Shown here: piece by piece, positions 7,332 to 15,703 of the stretch
Layout: each line of letters opens with the position of its first letter
How positions within the stretch are numbered: the first letter of the stretch is position 1
Assembly (NCBI GenBank): GCA_934541105.1
Contig: CAKTDA010000005.1
Location: 186,001 to 250,000, forward strand
Length of the DNA stretch: 64,000 nucleotides
Source of the DNA: an uncultured Luteitalea sp.
GTDB taxonomy: Bacteria > Acidobacteriota > Vicinamibacteria > Vicinamibacterales > Vicinamibacteraceae
Reading direction: 5' to 3'
Notes under the pieces: generated by a model
What the model saw: only the letters and a program-made list of their open reading frames with translations
The model's database searches: none
What the model was told of the DNA's origin: nothing
Made by a program: the position numbers and the translations under genes

Positions 7332-8660
7332 TCAGGGCGCCATCCAGCCGGAGCGGCCGTCCGGCGTGCGGACGAAGGCATACGCGCCGAATCGTCCGAG
7401 GACTTCGGCGTCTCGAGCGTCGGCAATCGTGAGCACGACTGGCGCCGAGTCCTCAGGCGATTCCAGCAACACGTCACCCGGGTCGAGCCGCTGTCGGCCC
7501 ACAGCCGTCGTGGCATCTGTCACTGCTGACGCGTCGACGTAGCCGACCTCGTCGTCGGGCAGCCGGATCCGATAGGCCCGAGCGGTCGCGCCGCTGACCT
7601 CGGCGCGCGTGCCCTGCGGGAGTTCACGCACGCGCGCGGTTGCTGGTGCAGGCCCGGCGCGCAGCGACGCGCGGCGACTCGAGACCCGCACGAACCTGCC
7701 GAGTCGATCGGGCGCCTGTGGTGCGGGCGGGATCGGGTCGTCGGGCAGGACGTATGGCAGCGGGTCCACGGCGCCGCGCGCGTAGAGCCCGAAGTGCAGG
7801 TGCGGAGCGGTCGAGCGTGCGTTTCCCGTGTTGCCGACATACCCGAGAACGTCTCCGGGTCGCGCCGTCATCGTGCCGTCGAACGCCCAGCGATCCAGGT
7901 GTGCGTAGTAGAACGTGCGGCCGGCGCCCGGCTCGTGCAGCCACACGACGTTGCCGCCCAGCGCAGTGGTGCCGGTCTGGGCGATGCCCGACACGACCGC
8001 GACGACGGGCGTGCCGCGCGACGCGAAGATGTCGATCCCTTCGTGCTCGCGGCGGCCGGCGTCGCGCGTCGCCCCGAACAGGCTCTGCACCGCGCTGGCG
8101 GTGAGATCGGGCACGGGGAACGGCAGCGATGCGAGGGTGCGCTGCGTCAGCACGAACCGGCCCGATCGCAACAGTTCCGACTGCACGCGGACGATGAACG
8201 AGCCGCTGCGGTCGACGGCGTACGTGAGTGTGGTGGTTCCCGGCTCGAGCGATGCGACGCGGTGCACGCCGTCCTCTCCGGGCCGCACCTCGAACAGGTC
8301 CAGGAAGACGAGCGCCGGCGTCGCGCTCTCGAACACGACGTCGAGCGACAGTCGGCGTCCTTCGATTGCGTCGAACCTGAACGCCCGGGCTTCGGGGGCT
8401 TCGGCCGGGAAGTAGCCGGTTTCCGAGAAGGGGAGCGTGACCGGCGTTGGTCGATCGAGCGACTGCCGGCCTGCCGCCACCCAGTCCCGGCCGAGGGCCG
8501 TCTCGTGAAGGCCAGCATCCTGGAGCGCCTCCACGTAGCGCTCGTATGGCGACGTCACTCGCGTCAGCCGCGTCAACGGCCCGGTGGCGGTGCATCCCTC
8601 GAAAGCCACGAACGATGACGCGACGACGGCCAGGCGCATCGTGCGCGAGAGGCGGGCCAT
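7332..8660 (-). CDS. M23-family metallopeptidase with C-terminal SH3-like region, probable lipoprotein
   Basis: 442 residues. The N-terminus (LAVVASSFVAFEGC) looks like a lipoprotein signal, with Cys23 the candidate lipidated residue, though the lipobox is not ideal. The LytM/M23 domain lies at about 200-300, with REHEGIDIFASRGTPV (first Zn ligands His and Asp) and APHLHFGLYARG (HxH). The C-terminal 110 residues (VRVSSRRASLRAGP, then a second half) look like a bacterial SH3 cell-wall-binding module. Such enzymes cut peptidoglycan peptides or regulate amidases. Residues 60-190 contain a beta-rich domain that I cannot name. The stop codon abuts a repeat array. Confidence 0.85.
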   Translation of the reverse strand: MARLSRTMRLAVVASSFVAFEGCTATGPLTRLTRVTSPYERYVEALQDAGLHETALGRDWVAAGRQSLDRPTPVTLPFSETGYFPAEAPEARAFRFDAIEGRRLSLDVVFESATPALVFLDLFEVRPGEDGVHRVASLEPGTTTLTYAVDRSGSFIVRVQSELLRSGRFVLTQRTLASLPFPVPDLTASAVQSLFGATRDAGRREHEGIDIFASRGTPVVAVVSGIAQTGTTALGGNVVWLHEPGAGRTFYYAHLDRWAFDGTMTARPGDVLGYVGNTGNARSTAPHLHFGLYARGAVDPLPYVLPDDPIPPAPQAPDRLGRFVRVSSRRASLRAGPAPATARVRELPQGTRAEVSGATARAYRIRLPDDEVGYVDASAVTDATTAVGRQRLDPGDVLLESPEDSAPVVLTIADARDAEVLGRFGAYAFVRTPDGRSGWMAP

Positions 8661-8699
8661 GTCCCAGCATGGCCCCGACTCCCGTGCGTCACAAGCTGG

Positions 8700-9311
8700 T
8701 CAGGGCCGGTGGCGGTGCGCCGTTGCGCGCAGGCGCCGACGCAGCAGGCCGAGGCCCGCCACTCCGAACAGCGCGAGCGTGGTCGGCTCGGGGACGGCGA
8801 AATTGTCCGACTCGATCTCCGGGAACGCGGCGAATCCCTCCGGTCCGGCAATGTTCGTGAACCGGGCCAGCACGGCGAGGTCGGATGTCGCCTCGGAGAG
8901 ATCGGGCGAGTACACGAGCCGCGCGAGCTGCAGGTTGGTGTTGAAGTAGATGAAGAAGCCCGGCGCACTCGTCGTGACCTGCGCGGCAATCAGGTTGGCG
9001 GCGTTCCCCGCGCCGAACGGCGCGCCCGTGTCCTGGACGACGACGATGTCGGCGCCTCCGGGTGCCAGGTCGGCAACGAGGCCGTTGAAGAAGCTCAGTG
9101 GATTGGCGACGCCGAACTGCGCCGCATCGAACTCGAGCACGTCGGCGGCGATGTCGAACACGATCGATGGTTCACCGCCGACGACCTGACGTCCCGGCGT
9201 GGTCTCTGCGGCATTGCCGATGAGCGGGTTCGTGTCGAAGCGGATGACGGCTGCGTGCGCGGCGGGACTCGCCATCATGACGGCGAGCAGTGCGAACAGG
9301 AGACGACGCAT
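8700..9311 (-). CDS. PEP-CTERM sorting domain protein
   Basis: 203 residues from the ATG at 9311, chosen because GGAGGTCC lies just upstream; the frame is open further but has no ribosome site. It has a signal peptide (MRRLLFALLAVMMASPAAHA), a beta-rich body (residues 21-175) with no recognisable enzyme motif, and a C-terminal VPEPTTLALFGVAGLGLL followed by RRRLR, which is a complete PEP-CTERM tripartite tail. Proteins with this tail are cleaved and surface-anchored by an exosortase; no exosortase is in the window. It is one of three such proteins here. Confidence 0.88.
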   Translation of the reverse strand: MRRLLFALLAVMMASPAAHAAVIRFDTNPLIGNAAETTPGRQVVGGEPSIVFDIAADVLEFDAAQFGVANPLSFFNGLVADLAPGGADIVVVQDTGAPFGAGNAANLIAAQVTTSAPGFFIYFNTNLQLARLVYSPDLSEATSDLAVLARFTNIAGPEGFAAFPEIESDNFAVPEPTTLALFGVAGLGLLRRRLRATAHRHRP

Positions 9312-9440
9312 ACGGACCTCCAGGCAGAACGAGAGGGCACGGACGACTCTGTGTGGGAGGGGGAAGGGCGACACGTTGGCACGTCCTGCGCGCCACTGCA
9401 AGCTGAGCGGCGATACGGCGGAGCTGCCGCATGTGCGTGA

Positions 9441-10214
9441 TCAGCGCGGCCGCAACACCGCGAGGTAGCCGCGGAACACGACGTCGCGATCGCGATGCCC
9501 GAAGACGGCGGGCAGCGTTGCCGCACACCACGCGCGAATCTCGTCGAGGGGCGTGCCGCGTCGGACGGCGTCCTGCACGTTCGTCTCGGTGAGCATGTAC
9601 TCGACGTGGAACGACGGCGACAGCGGCAGGGGGATGGCAAAGTCTCCGGCCCGCACGATGCCGAAGCCGCGTGCAGTCGCGGCGATGATGTCCGGCGAGA
9701 GTGCGCGCGCCTGGCCGGCGGGCGGGGGATAGCGCGAGACGAATGTCTCGAACCAGCGGTCGAGGCCGTCATCGTCGCCGAACGACCTCCCGGCCGAGAA
9801 GTCGTAAACCGCGAGCGTCCCGGTTTGCTTCAGCACCCGCCCCGCCTCATGCCATGCGGCGCCGATGTCAGGTACGTAGTTGAGGGAACCGGCGGCCGTC
9901 AGGAGGTCAACGCAGGTCGCCCGCAGCGGGACAGCCTCGGCACTGCCGACGGTGACGTGAGCCTCCGGCACGGCGGTGCGCGCGGCACGTACCATCGCGG
10001 CTGCGGGATCGATCCCGATGCAGGTATCGGCCATCGCGAGGAGGGGGCGCAGGGACAAGCCGGCGCCGCAGCCGAGATCGGCGGCGACGCCCACATGGGC
10101 GGTGCCGAGCCACTCGCGCAGCAGCGCGATGACGTGCGCGTGAACGGGTGGACGGGCCGCTGCATAGCCAGCGGCCATCGCGTCATCGCTGAAGGGATTG
10201 GGCATGGGCTGCAC
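9441..10214 (-). CDS. Class I SAM-dependent methyltransferase
   Basis: 257 residues. Motif I is VAADLGCGAGLSLRPLL, followed by the acidic end of strand 2 in CIGIDPAAAMVRAA, and the post-I strand VDLLTAAGSLNYVPD in the position of motif IV; this is the Methyltransf_11/UbiE-like core. The start may be this ATG or the one three codons in (MPNPFSDDA). It has no signal peptide, so it is cytoplasmic. The substrate is unknown, and the neighbours (a PEP-CTERM gene and a YciE-like gene) give no hint. Confidence 0.82.
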   Translation of the reverse strand: MQPMPNPFSDDAMAAGYAAARPPVHAHVIALLREWLGTAHVGVAADLGCGAGLSLRPLLAMADTCIGIDPAAAMVRAARTAVPEAHVTVGSAEAVPLRATCVDLLTAAGSLNYVPDIGAAWHEAGRVLKQTGTLAVYDFSAGRSFGDDDGLDRWFETFVSRYPPPAGQARALSPDIIAATARGFGIVRAGDFAIPLPLSPSFHVEYMLTETNVQDAVRRGTPLDEIRAWCAATLPAVFGHRDRDVVFRGYLAVLRPR

Positions 10215-10235
10215 GTAGCGTACAGCCCAAGGGGA

Positions 10236-10886
10236 TCAGCGCTTCCGTGCACCGTTGCGGGACGACGCGGATCGCGAACGACTCGTCCCGCCGTTCGAGC
10301 GGGCTGCGGAGGCTCGACCCGTCGACCGCGTGGACGTCTTACGGCGCGCGGCGGGTGCCGATTCCGTCCCCTCGCCCTCCTCGCCGTTGCCGTGCGCCAG
10401 TCGGGCGGCCTGCTGGTTGATGCCGCCTTCGGCAATCGACGTCAGCGTCTCGTCGGTCGCCTTCTCCTCGTCGAGGTTCGCCTGGAGCAGACGTGCTGCC
10501 TCGGAGTGGCCCATGGCCTGCGCCCAGGAGACGAGCGTGCCGTACGCCGCCATCTCGTAGTGTTCCGCGCGTTGCGCCGAGGCGATCAGCAGCGCGTCCA
10601 TCGTCGCGTCGTCGGCATCCTCCTCGAGCGCGCTCTTGGCTTCCTCGATGATGCCGGCCATGCCGTCGCAGTGCTTGCCGCGCGGCCGTTCGCCGATCGA
10701 CTCGAAGGCGCGCGTCAGGCGATCCACGTGCCCGCGGGTCTCCTGGATGTGCTTTTCGACGGCAGCACGCAGTTTGGGCGAGTTGGCCGCCCGCGCGACC
10801 TTGGGCAGTGACTTCAGCAGTTGCTTCTCGGCATCGTACGTGTCGCGGAGTTCGTCGATGAACGCGTCGTGAAGGGTTCCTGACAT
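10236..10886 (-). CDS. YciE/YciF-like ferritin-type protein (DUF892) with basic tail
   Basis: 216 residues starting at ATG 10886, which has AGGAGCC upstream. Residues 1-165 are a ferritin-like four-helix bundle of the DUF892 family: ELRDTYDAEKQLLKSLPKVA carries the first Glu pair, and HIQETRGHVDRL and QRAEHYEMAAYGTL carry the other likely metal ligands. The last 45 residues are a low-complexity Arg/Ser/Thr tail, unlike the short E. coli proteins, which could bind nucleic acid. Homologues are induced by osmotic and oxidative stress. It is a single gene. Confidence 0.85.
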   Translation of the reverse strand: MSGTLHDAFIDELRDTYDAEKQLLKSLPKVARAANSPKLRAAVEKHIQETRGHVDRLTRAFESIGERPRGKHCDGMAGIIEEAKSALEEDADDATMDALLIASAQRAEHYEMAAYGTLVSWAQAMGHSEAARLLQANLDEEKATDETLTSIAEGGINQQAARLAHGNGEEGEGTESAPAARRKTSTRSTGRASAARSNGGTSRSRSASSRNGARKR

Positions 10887-11085
10887 GACTGTGGCTCCTT
10901 GGGGCTGAATGCAGCCGCTCACCGCCGCACCATGTGCAAGGCAAGGGCCAGCGTTGCGGGTGCGGCGCCGACCACGGCGCGAGCGCACAATCGCGCTGGA
11001 AGGCTGCAGCGGAGACACGTGCGCAACACGTGACGCGTTGCCGCCTGCCCTCCCGACCGACAGGGTGTATCCGTTCGAAACGGCG

Positions 11086-11481
11086 TCAGTCGACGGCGGG
11101 GAGCCGCAGGACGTGACGGAAGCCGTCCGTGCCGACGCTGACCTCGATCCGCTGCGCCCGGCGCGTCGTCGAGACGACGAGGCGGCCGCGCCGTGCCGGG
11201 GGGCAGCCGTCCCGCTCGCGGATCACGCCGACGACGTCGAGGACGACACGCGCGCAGGTTCGCGCGAGCTGGCGTGCGTCGGCCTGCACACACGAGACGC
11301 GATCGTCGAGCCGGATCGCGACGTCGGCGTGGTCCTGCCACGACGGACGGGTCGCGCTGAGGGTCTGATGGAGCAACGGGTGGATCTCGACGACATCCGT
11401 CGGTGCGCCGCCGGTGGCGTCGCCGCCGACGTCGAGGCAGGCATCGGCCGCGAGCGCCGATGCCGACTGGTACGCGGTCAC
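11086..11481 (-). CDS. Small protein resembling a truncated histidine-kinase ATPase domain
   Basis: About 131 residues, read from GTG 11481; the start is uncertain. Third codon positions are almost all G or C in this frame, so it was or is coding. The order VEIHPLLHQTLSATRPSW, then VQADARQLARTCARVVLDVV, then GRLVVSTTRRAQRIEVSV matches the beginning of a HATPase_c domain (helix before the N box, N box, strand before the G1 box). The N-box Asn is absent (VVLDVVG where LLxNAxxA is usual), and the protein ends just after the place of the DxGxG box. It cannot be an ATPase as it stands. It is divergent from the amidohydrolase at 11600, 118 bases away. It could be a remnant or a binding-only protein. 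Confidence 0.5.
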   Translation of the reverse strand: MTAYQSASALAADACLDVGGDATGGAPTDVVEIHPLLHQTLSATRPSWQDHADVAIRLDDRVSCVQADARQLARTCARVVLDVVGVIRERDGCPPARRGRLVVSTTRRAQRIEVSVGTDGFRHVLRLPAVD

Positions 11482-11599
11482 GTCGGGGTAATCGGCCGCC
11501 GGAATCCGGACTTGAACGGAAGCCCATCCACTCCGGGGTCCGGACGCGTAGAATCGTGCGCGTCGATCCGCGCGGACCCCGCGCCAGAGGAGCCACTGC

Positions 11600-12925
11600 A
11601 TGCCGACCCGATCCAGCTGGCGGGCCGTGATTGGGCTCGCCACGCTCGTGGCCTGTCTCGTCCCGGTCCGTCTCGCCGCCCAGGACCAGCCGCACGCGTT
11701 CGTCAACGCGCGCATCATTCCGATCTCGGGTCCCGAGATTCCGACGGGCACGCTCGTCGTCCACAAGGGGCGCATCGTCGCCGTCGGGGCCACGGCCGCC
11801 ATACCGGCCGGCGCGGTGCGCATCGACGCAGCGGGCAAGACGCTGATGCCCGGCCTCGTGGACACGCACAGCCATATCGGTGGCGGTCAGGGTGGCGACA
11901 GTTCCGCGGCGCTCCACCCGGACGTCCGCCTCCTCGACTCGTTCGACGCCCGCCACTCGGGATTGCAGCGCGCACGCGCCGGCGGCATCACGACCGTGAA
12001 CGTGATGCCGGGCTCCGGCCACCTGATGAGCGGCCAGACGCTGTATCTGAAGCTGCGCAGCGTGACGACAATCGACGGCCTCGTCATCACGCTGGATGAC
12101 GGGCGCATCGCCGGCGGCCTGAAGATGGCAAACGGCACCAACCCCATGCGGCCCACCGGTCCGTTCCCGGGGACGCGGGCGCGATCGGCGGCCATGGCGC
12201 GCGACCTGTTCGTGAAGGCGCAGGCCTACCGCGAGAAGGTGAAAGCCGCAGGCGGCGACGCGGCAAAGCGTCCGGCCCGCGACCTCGGGATGGAAGCCCT
12301 CGTCGAGGTGCTCGACGGCACGCGCACCGTCCACTTCCACACGCACCGCCATGACGACATCCTGACGGCCATCCGCATCGCGAAGGAGTTCGGCTTCACG
12401 CCCGTGCTCCAGCACGTGTCCGAGGGCTGGAAGGTCTCCGAGGAGATCAAGGCCGCCGGCTTCCCGGCGTCGGTCATCGTGATCGACGCGCCCGGCGGCA
12501 AGCTGGAAGCCGTGGACCTGTCGATGACCACGGCGCCGGTCCTCGACAAGGCGGGCGTCCTCACCGGGTTCCACACGGATGACTACGTGACCGACTCGCG
12601 CTTCTTCCTGCGCTCGGGTGCGCTTGCCGTCCGGGCGGGCATGCCGCGCGACCGCGCGCTGCATGCGCTCACGCTTGCCGGCGCGCAGATGCTGAAGCTC
12701 GACGCCCGCGTGGGCTCGCTCGAGCCCGGCAAGGACGCCGACGTGCTCGTGCTCTCGGGCGATCCGCTGAGCGTCTACACGAAGGTCGAACAGACGTGGG
12801 TGGAAGGCCGCAAGGTCTTCGACCTCGCCAACCCCGGGGATCGGCTCGTCGCGTTCGGCGGCCAGGGTGCCACGCGCGGCGGTGAGACGCTGCACGTCCA
12901 CGCAGAAGAGGAAGGCCATCGATGA
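11600..12925 (+). CDS. Secreted imidazolonepropionase-like amidohydrolase
   Basis: 441 residues with a signal peptide (to about residue 27, VRLAAQ). It is an amidohydrolase-superfamily TIM barrel with flanking beta-sandwich: LMPGLVDTHSHIGGGQGG has the HxH metal motif, HFHTHRHDDI and VLQHVSEGW supply later His ligands, and GFHTDDYVTDSRF the last Asp region. The C-terminal ARVGSLEPGKDADVLVLSG is the usual closing motif. Secreted relatives are annotated as dipeptidases, prolidases or unknown hydrolases. It overlaps the next gene by four bases (ATGA), and GGAG sits upstream of its ATG. It probably hydrolyses a peptide-like or amide compound in the periplasm. Confidence 0.87.
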   Translation: MPTRSSWRAVIGLATLVACLVPVRLAAQDQPHAFVNARIIPISGPEIPTGTLVVHKGRIVAVGATAAIPAGAVRIDAAGKTLMPGLVDTHSHIGGGQGGDSSAALHPDVRLLDSFDARHSGLQRARAGGITTVNVMPGSGHLMSGQTLYLKLRSVTTIDGLVITLDDGRIAGGLKMANGTNPMRPTGPFPGTRARSAAMARDLFVKAQAYREKVKAAGGDAAKRPARDLGMEALVEVLDGTRTVHFHTHRHDDILTAIRIAKEFGFTPVLQHVSEGWKVSEEIKAAGFPASVIVIDAPGGKLEAVDLSMTTAPVLDKAGVLTGFHTDDYVTDSRFFLRSGALAVRAGMPRDRALHALTLAGAQMLKLDARVGSLEPGKDADVLVLSGDPLSVYTKVEQTWVEGRKVFDLANPGDRLVAFGGQGATRGGETLHVHAEEEGHR

Positions 12926-14178
12926 ACGCCGAACGGAGGAACGCCGAGCGGAGGCACGTGAGTGGCGCCCTGCGCGTCATGGCCCTGTGCGCGGCCGGTC
13001 TGTTCGTGCTCGGCAGCGGCACGGCGCGTGCGCAGATCGCCGTGCGGGCAGACACGATCCACACGATGGCTGGTGCACGCATCACCGACGGGGTCGTGCT
13101 CGTACGCGACGGCCGGATCGAACGCGTGGGGCCGGCATCGCAGGTCGCCGTGCCTGCCGGGTACAGGGAGGTGCGCGCGAAGGTCGTGACGCCGGGCCTC
13201 ATCGACGCCCACACCGTCGTCGGCCTCTCCGGGTACCTGAACCAGCCGCACGACCAGGATCAGGTCGAGCGGTCGGCGCCGATGCAGCCGGAGCTTCGTG
13301 CCGTTGACGCGTACAACCCGCAGGATCGGCTCGTCGAGTGGATTCGGCAGCACGGGGTCACGACCATGCACACGGGTCACGGGCCGGGTGCGCTGATCTC
13401 CGGCCAGACCATGGTCGTCAAGACGGTGTCGCCGCTTGCGGCCGAGGCGATCCTCGTGCCCGAGGCGATGGTCGCCGCGACGCTTGGCGACGGGGCCGTG
13501 GCGCAGGGTCGTGCGCCCGGCACGCGCTCGAAGGCCGTCGCGATGCTGCGCGCCGAGTTGATCAAGGCGCGCGACTACGCCGACAAGATGGCCGGGCCCG
13601 AGGACAAGCGGCCGTCGCGTGACCTACGGCTCGAGGTGCTCGCCCGCGTGATCCGCAAGGAGACGCCGCTCCTCGTCACGGTGCAGCGTGCCGTGGACAT
13701 CCAGGCCGCGCTCCGCGTGGCGAAGGAGTTCGACATCCGCGTGATCCTCGACGGCGCGGCCGAGGCGCACCTGCTCGTGGACGCGATCAAGGCCGCGGGC
13801 GTGCCCGTGATCGTCCACCCGACGATGGCGCGGGCCAATGGCGAGACCGAGAACCTGTCGCAGGAGAACGCCGCGGTGTTGCGCCGTGCGGGCATCCCGG
13901 TGGCGCTCCAGAGCGGGTTCGAGGGCTACGTGCCGAAGACGCGCGTCGTGTTGTTCGAGGCCGGCGTGGCGGCAAGCCGCGGGCTCACGTTCGACCAGGC
14001 GCTGGCGACCGTCACGATCGACGCGGCGAGGCTCCTTGGCGTGGACAAGCGGGTGGGATCGATCGAGGCCGGCAAGGACGCCGATCTCGCGCTCTTCGAC
14101 GGCGATCCCTTCGAGTACGCGACGCACGTGACGGGCGTGTTCATCGGCGGCCGGCAGGTGAGCGACACGGTGCGCTGA
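12922..14178 (+). CDS. Secreted amidohydrolase-like protein lacking the HxH metal motif
   Basis: 418 residues. It has the same fold as the preceding gene and is coupled to it, but TPGLIDAHTVVGLSG has HTV where HxH is expected, and the next metal region reads LLVTVQRAVDI without histidine. The HPT in PVIVHPTMARA remains. It may bind metal differently or be a non-catalytic partner of the first protein. The first 15 residues (MNAERRNAERRHVSG) are encoded by a heptamer-type repeat; a normal signal peptide follows from Met20 (MALCAAGLFVLG). A good ribosome site (AGAGGAAGG) precedes ATG 12922, so the repeat is probably translated. Confidence 0.82.
   Translation: MNAERRNAERRHVSGALRVMALCAAGLFVLGSGTARAQIAVRADTIHTMAGARITDGVVLVRDGRIERVGPASQVAVPAGYREVRAKVVTPGLIDAHTVVGLSGYLNQPHDQDQVERSAPMQPELRAVDAYNPQDRLVEWIRQHGVTTMHTGHGPGALISGQTMVVKTVSPLAAEAILVPEAMVAATLGDGAVAQGRAPGTRSKAVAMLRAELIKARDYADKMAGPEDKRPSRDLRLEVLARVIRKETPLLVTVQRAVDIQAALRVAKEFDIRVILDGAAEAHLLVDAIKAAGVPVIVHPTMARANGETENLSQENAAVLRRAGIPVALQSGFEGYVPKTRVVLFEAGVAASRGLTFDQALATVTIDAARLLGVDKRVGSIEAGKDADLALFDGDPFEYATHVTGVFIGGRQVSDTVR
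12924..12957 (+). repeat. GAACGCC-type repeat inside the 5' end of a gene
   Basis: Two 15-base units, each GAACGCC followed by GARCGGAG, starting on the G of the ATG. It overlaps the stop codon of the upstream amidohydrolase (12923-12925) and encodes NAERRNAERR in the downstream one. Confidence 0.75.
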
Positions 14179-14180
14179 CA

Positions 14181-14200
14181 TTCCCCGCGTGCGCGGAGAA
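14181..14200 (+). terminator. Weak hairpin after the amidohydrolase pair
   Basis: TTCCCCGCG and CGCGGAGAA can pair over nine bases with one mismatch and a two-base gap, three bases after the stop at 14178. There is no T run, so an intrinsic terminator is only possible. The tight loop would open by one pair in practice. Confidence 0.25.
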
Positions 14201-14286
14201 TTCCGCGCTCGCGGCTTGCGCGCCGCCCGATTTGCCAGCGGTTTCGAGCAGATCGGGCGTGGCCCCGGCCTTGCACCGCGGGCAGC

Positions 14287-15702
14287 GTGCCCCGTGGTCC
14301 CTCGACCGACGTCCCGACAGCGCCGCAGCCGGTCACCCTCGACCTGCTGCGGCGCTACGACCGTCCCGGTCCCCGCTACACGTCATATCCCACCGCCGTC
14401 GAGTTCCATGGCGGCTTCGACGGCGACGCCTACGCCGCCCGGCTCCGCGAGGCCGCGTGCCGGCCCGCCGAGCCCCTCTCGCTCTACCTCCACCTGCCGT
14501 TCTGCGAGTCGCGCTGCGGGTTCTGCGGCTGCTCGGTGATCATCACGCGGAAGCGGCACGTCGCCGCGCAGTATCTCGAGTACCTCGCACGCGAGATCGC
14601 GATGGTGGCCGCTGCACTCGGCAGCCGCCGGCGCGTGGTGCAGTACCACTGGGGCGGCGGCACGCCCACATACCTGTCGGTCCCGCAGATGCGTGCGCTG
14701 CACGACGCCGTGCAGCGTCACTTCGACGTGGACGCGACCGGCGAACTCGCCCTCGAGGTGGACCCGCGCGTCACGACCACCGATCACCTTGATGCAGTGC
14801 GCGCGCTCGGCTTCAATCGGCTGTCGCTCGGCGTGCAGGACTTCGACGCCGACGTGCAGCAGGCCGTCAACCGCATCCAGGGCGTGGACCAGACCCGCGC
14901 GCTCGTGGACCACGCGCGCGGCCTGGGGTTCACGTCGATCAACGTGGACCTGATCTACGGCCTCCCGCGGCAGACGCCCGGCTCGTTCGCCGCCACGGTC
15001 GACACCGTCATCGGCGTGCGGCCCGATCGCATCGCGGCCTACTCGTTTGCGCACGTCCCGTGGATCCGCGCACACCAGAAGCTGCTGAAGGTCGAGGAAC
15101 TGCCGACGGCCGACCGCAAGCTGCAGCTGCTCCTCGATGCCAGGGCGCGCCTGCTCGCCGCCGGGTATGCGCCGCTCGGCATCGATCATTTCGCGCTCCC
15201 CGAGGACGACCTCGCGCGTGCCGCGGCCTCGGGGAGGCTCCATCGCAACTTCATGGGCTACACGACACGGCCGGCCGCGGACCTCGTCGGGCTCGGGGTC
15301 TCGGCCATCGGTGACGTCGCCGGGGCCTTCGCGCAGAACACGAGGAAGCTCAGTGCCTACTACGCGGCACTCGACGCCGGCCGCTTCCCGATCGAACGCG
15401 GCTACGCGCTCGATGCCGACGATGCGATCAGGCGCCATGTCATCGCGCAGTTGATGTGCAACATGCAGGTGGACACGCGCGACGTCGCGAGCCGCTTCGG
15501 CATCACGTTCGACGAGTACTTCGCCCACGAGCGCCGTGAACTCGCCGATGGGCCCATCGCCGACGGCTTCCTGCGCGACGAGGACGGCTGGCTGCGCGCC
15601 ACGCCGGCCGGGCGGTTCTTCGTCCGCAACGTCTGCATGATCTTCGACCGCCACCTGCGCCGGAAGCGCGCCGAGGCGCCGGTCTTCTCGAGGACGATCT
15701 GA
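14287..15702 (+). CDS. hemN: Oxygen-independent coproporphyrinogen III oxidase
   Basis: 471 residues. A radical-SAM enzyme of the HemN class: the cluster motif reads CESRCGFCGC (CxxxCxFCxC) at about residue 73, followed by HWGGGTPTYL, LSLGVQDFDADVQQAVNRIQ and YGLPRQTPGSF, all HemN signatures. The C-terminal HemN domain (GITFDEYF) is present, and the length fits true HemN rather than the shorter HemW. It decarboxylates two propionates of coproporphyrinogen III without oxygen, in the cytoplasm. It is the first gene of hemN-hemH-hemY, with one base between it and hemH. The start codon is GTG 14287. Confidence 0.93.
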   Translation: MPRGPSTDVPTAPQPVTLDLLRRYDRPGPRYTSYPTAVEFHGGFDGDAYAARLREAACRPAEPLSLYLHLPFCESRCGFCGCSVIITRKRHVAAQYLEYLAREIAMVAAALGSRRRVVQYHWGGGTPTYLSVPQMRALHDAVQRHFDVDATGELALEVDPRVTTTDHLDAVRALGFNRLSLGVQDFDADVQQAVNRIQGVDQTRALVDHARGLGFTSINVDLIYGLPRQTPGSFAATVDTVIGVRPDRIAAYSFAHVPWIRAHQKLLKVEELPTADRKLQLLLDARARLLAAGYAPLGIDHFALPEDDLARAAASGRLHRNFMGYTTRPAADLVGLGVSAIGDVAGAFAQNTRKLSAYYAALDAGRFPIERGYALDADDAIRRHVIAQLMCNMQVDTRDVASRFGITFDEYFAHERRELADGPIADGFLRDEDGWLRATPAGRFFVRNVCMIFDRHLRRKRAEAPVFSRTI

Positions 15703-15703
15703 C

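Noticed and set aside
9312..9440. Sigma-54 promoter upstream of a PEP-CTERM gene
   Set aside because: PEP-CTERM genes are sometimes sigma-54 controlled, so I looked for TGGCAC-N5-TTGC. The nearest match has the wrong spacing by two bases.
10919..12919. A 666-codon open frame on the minus strand
   Set aside because: It is antisense to the amidohydrolase, which has signal peptide and HSH motif. Only the part 11086-11481 in another minus frame looks real.
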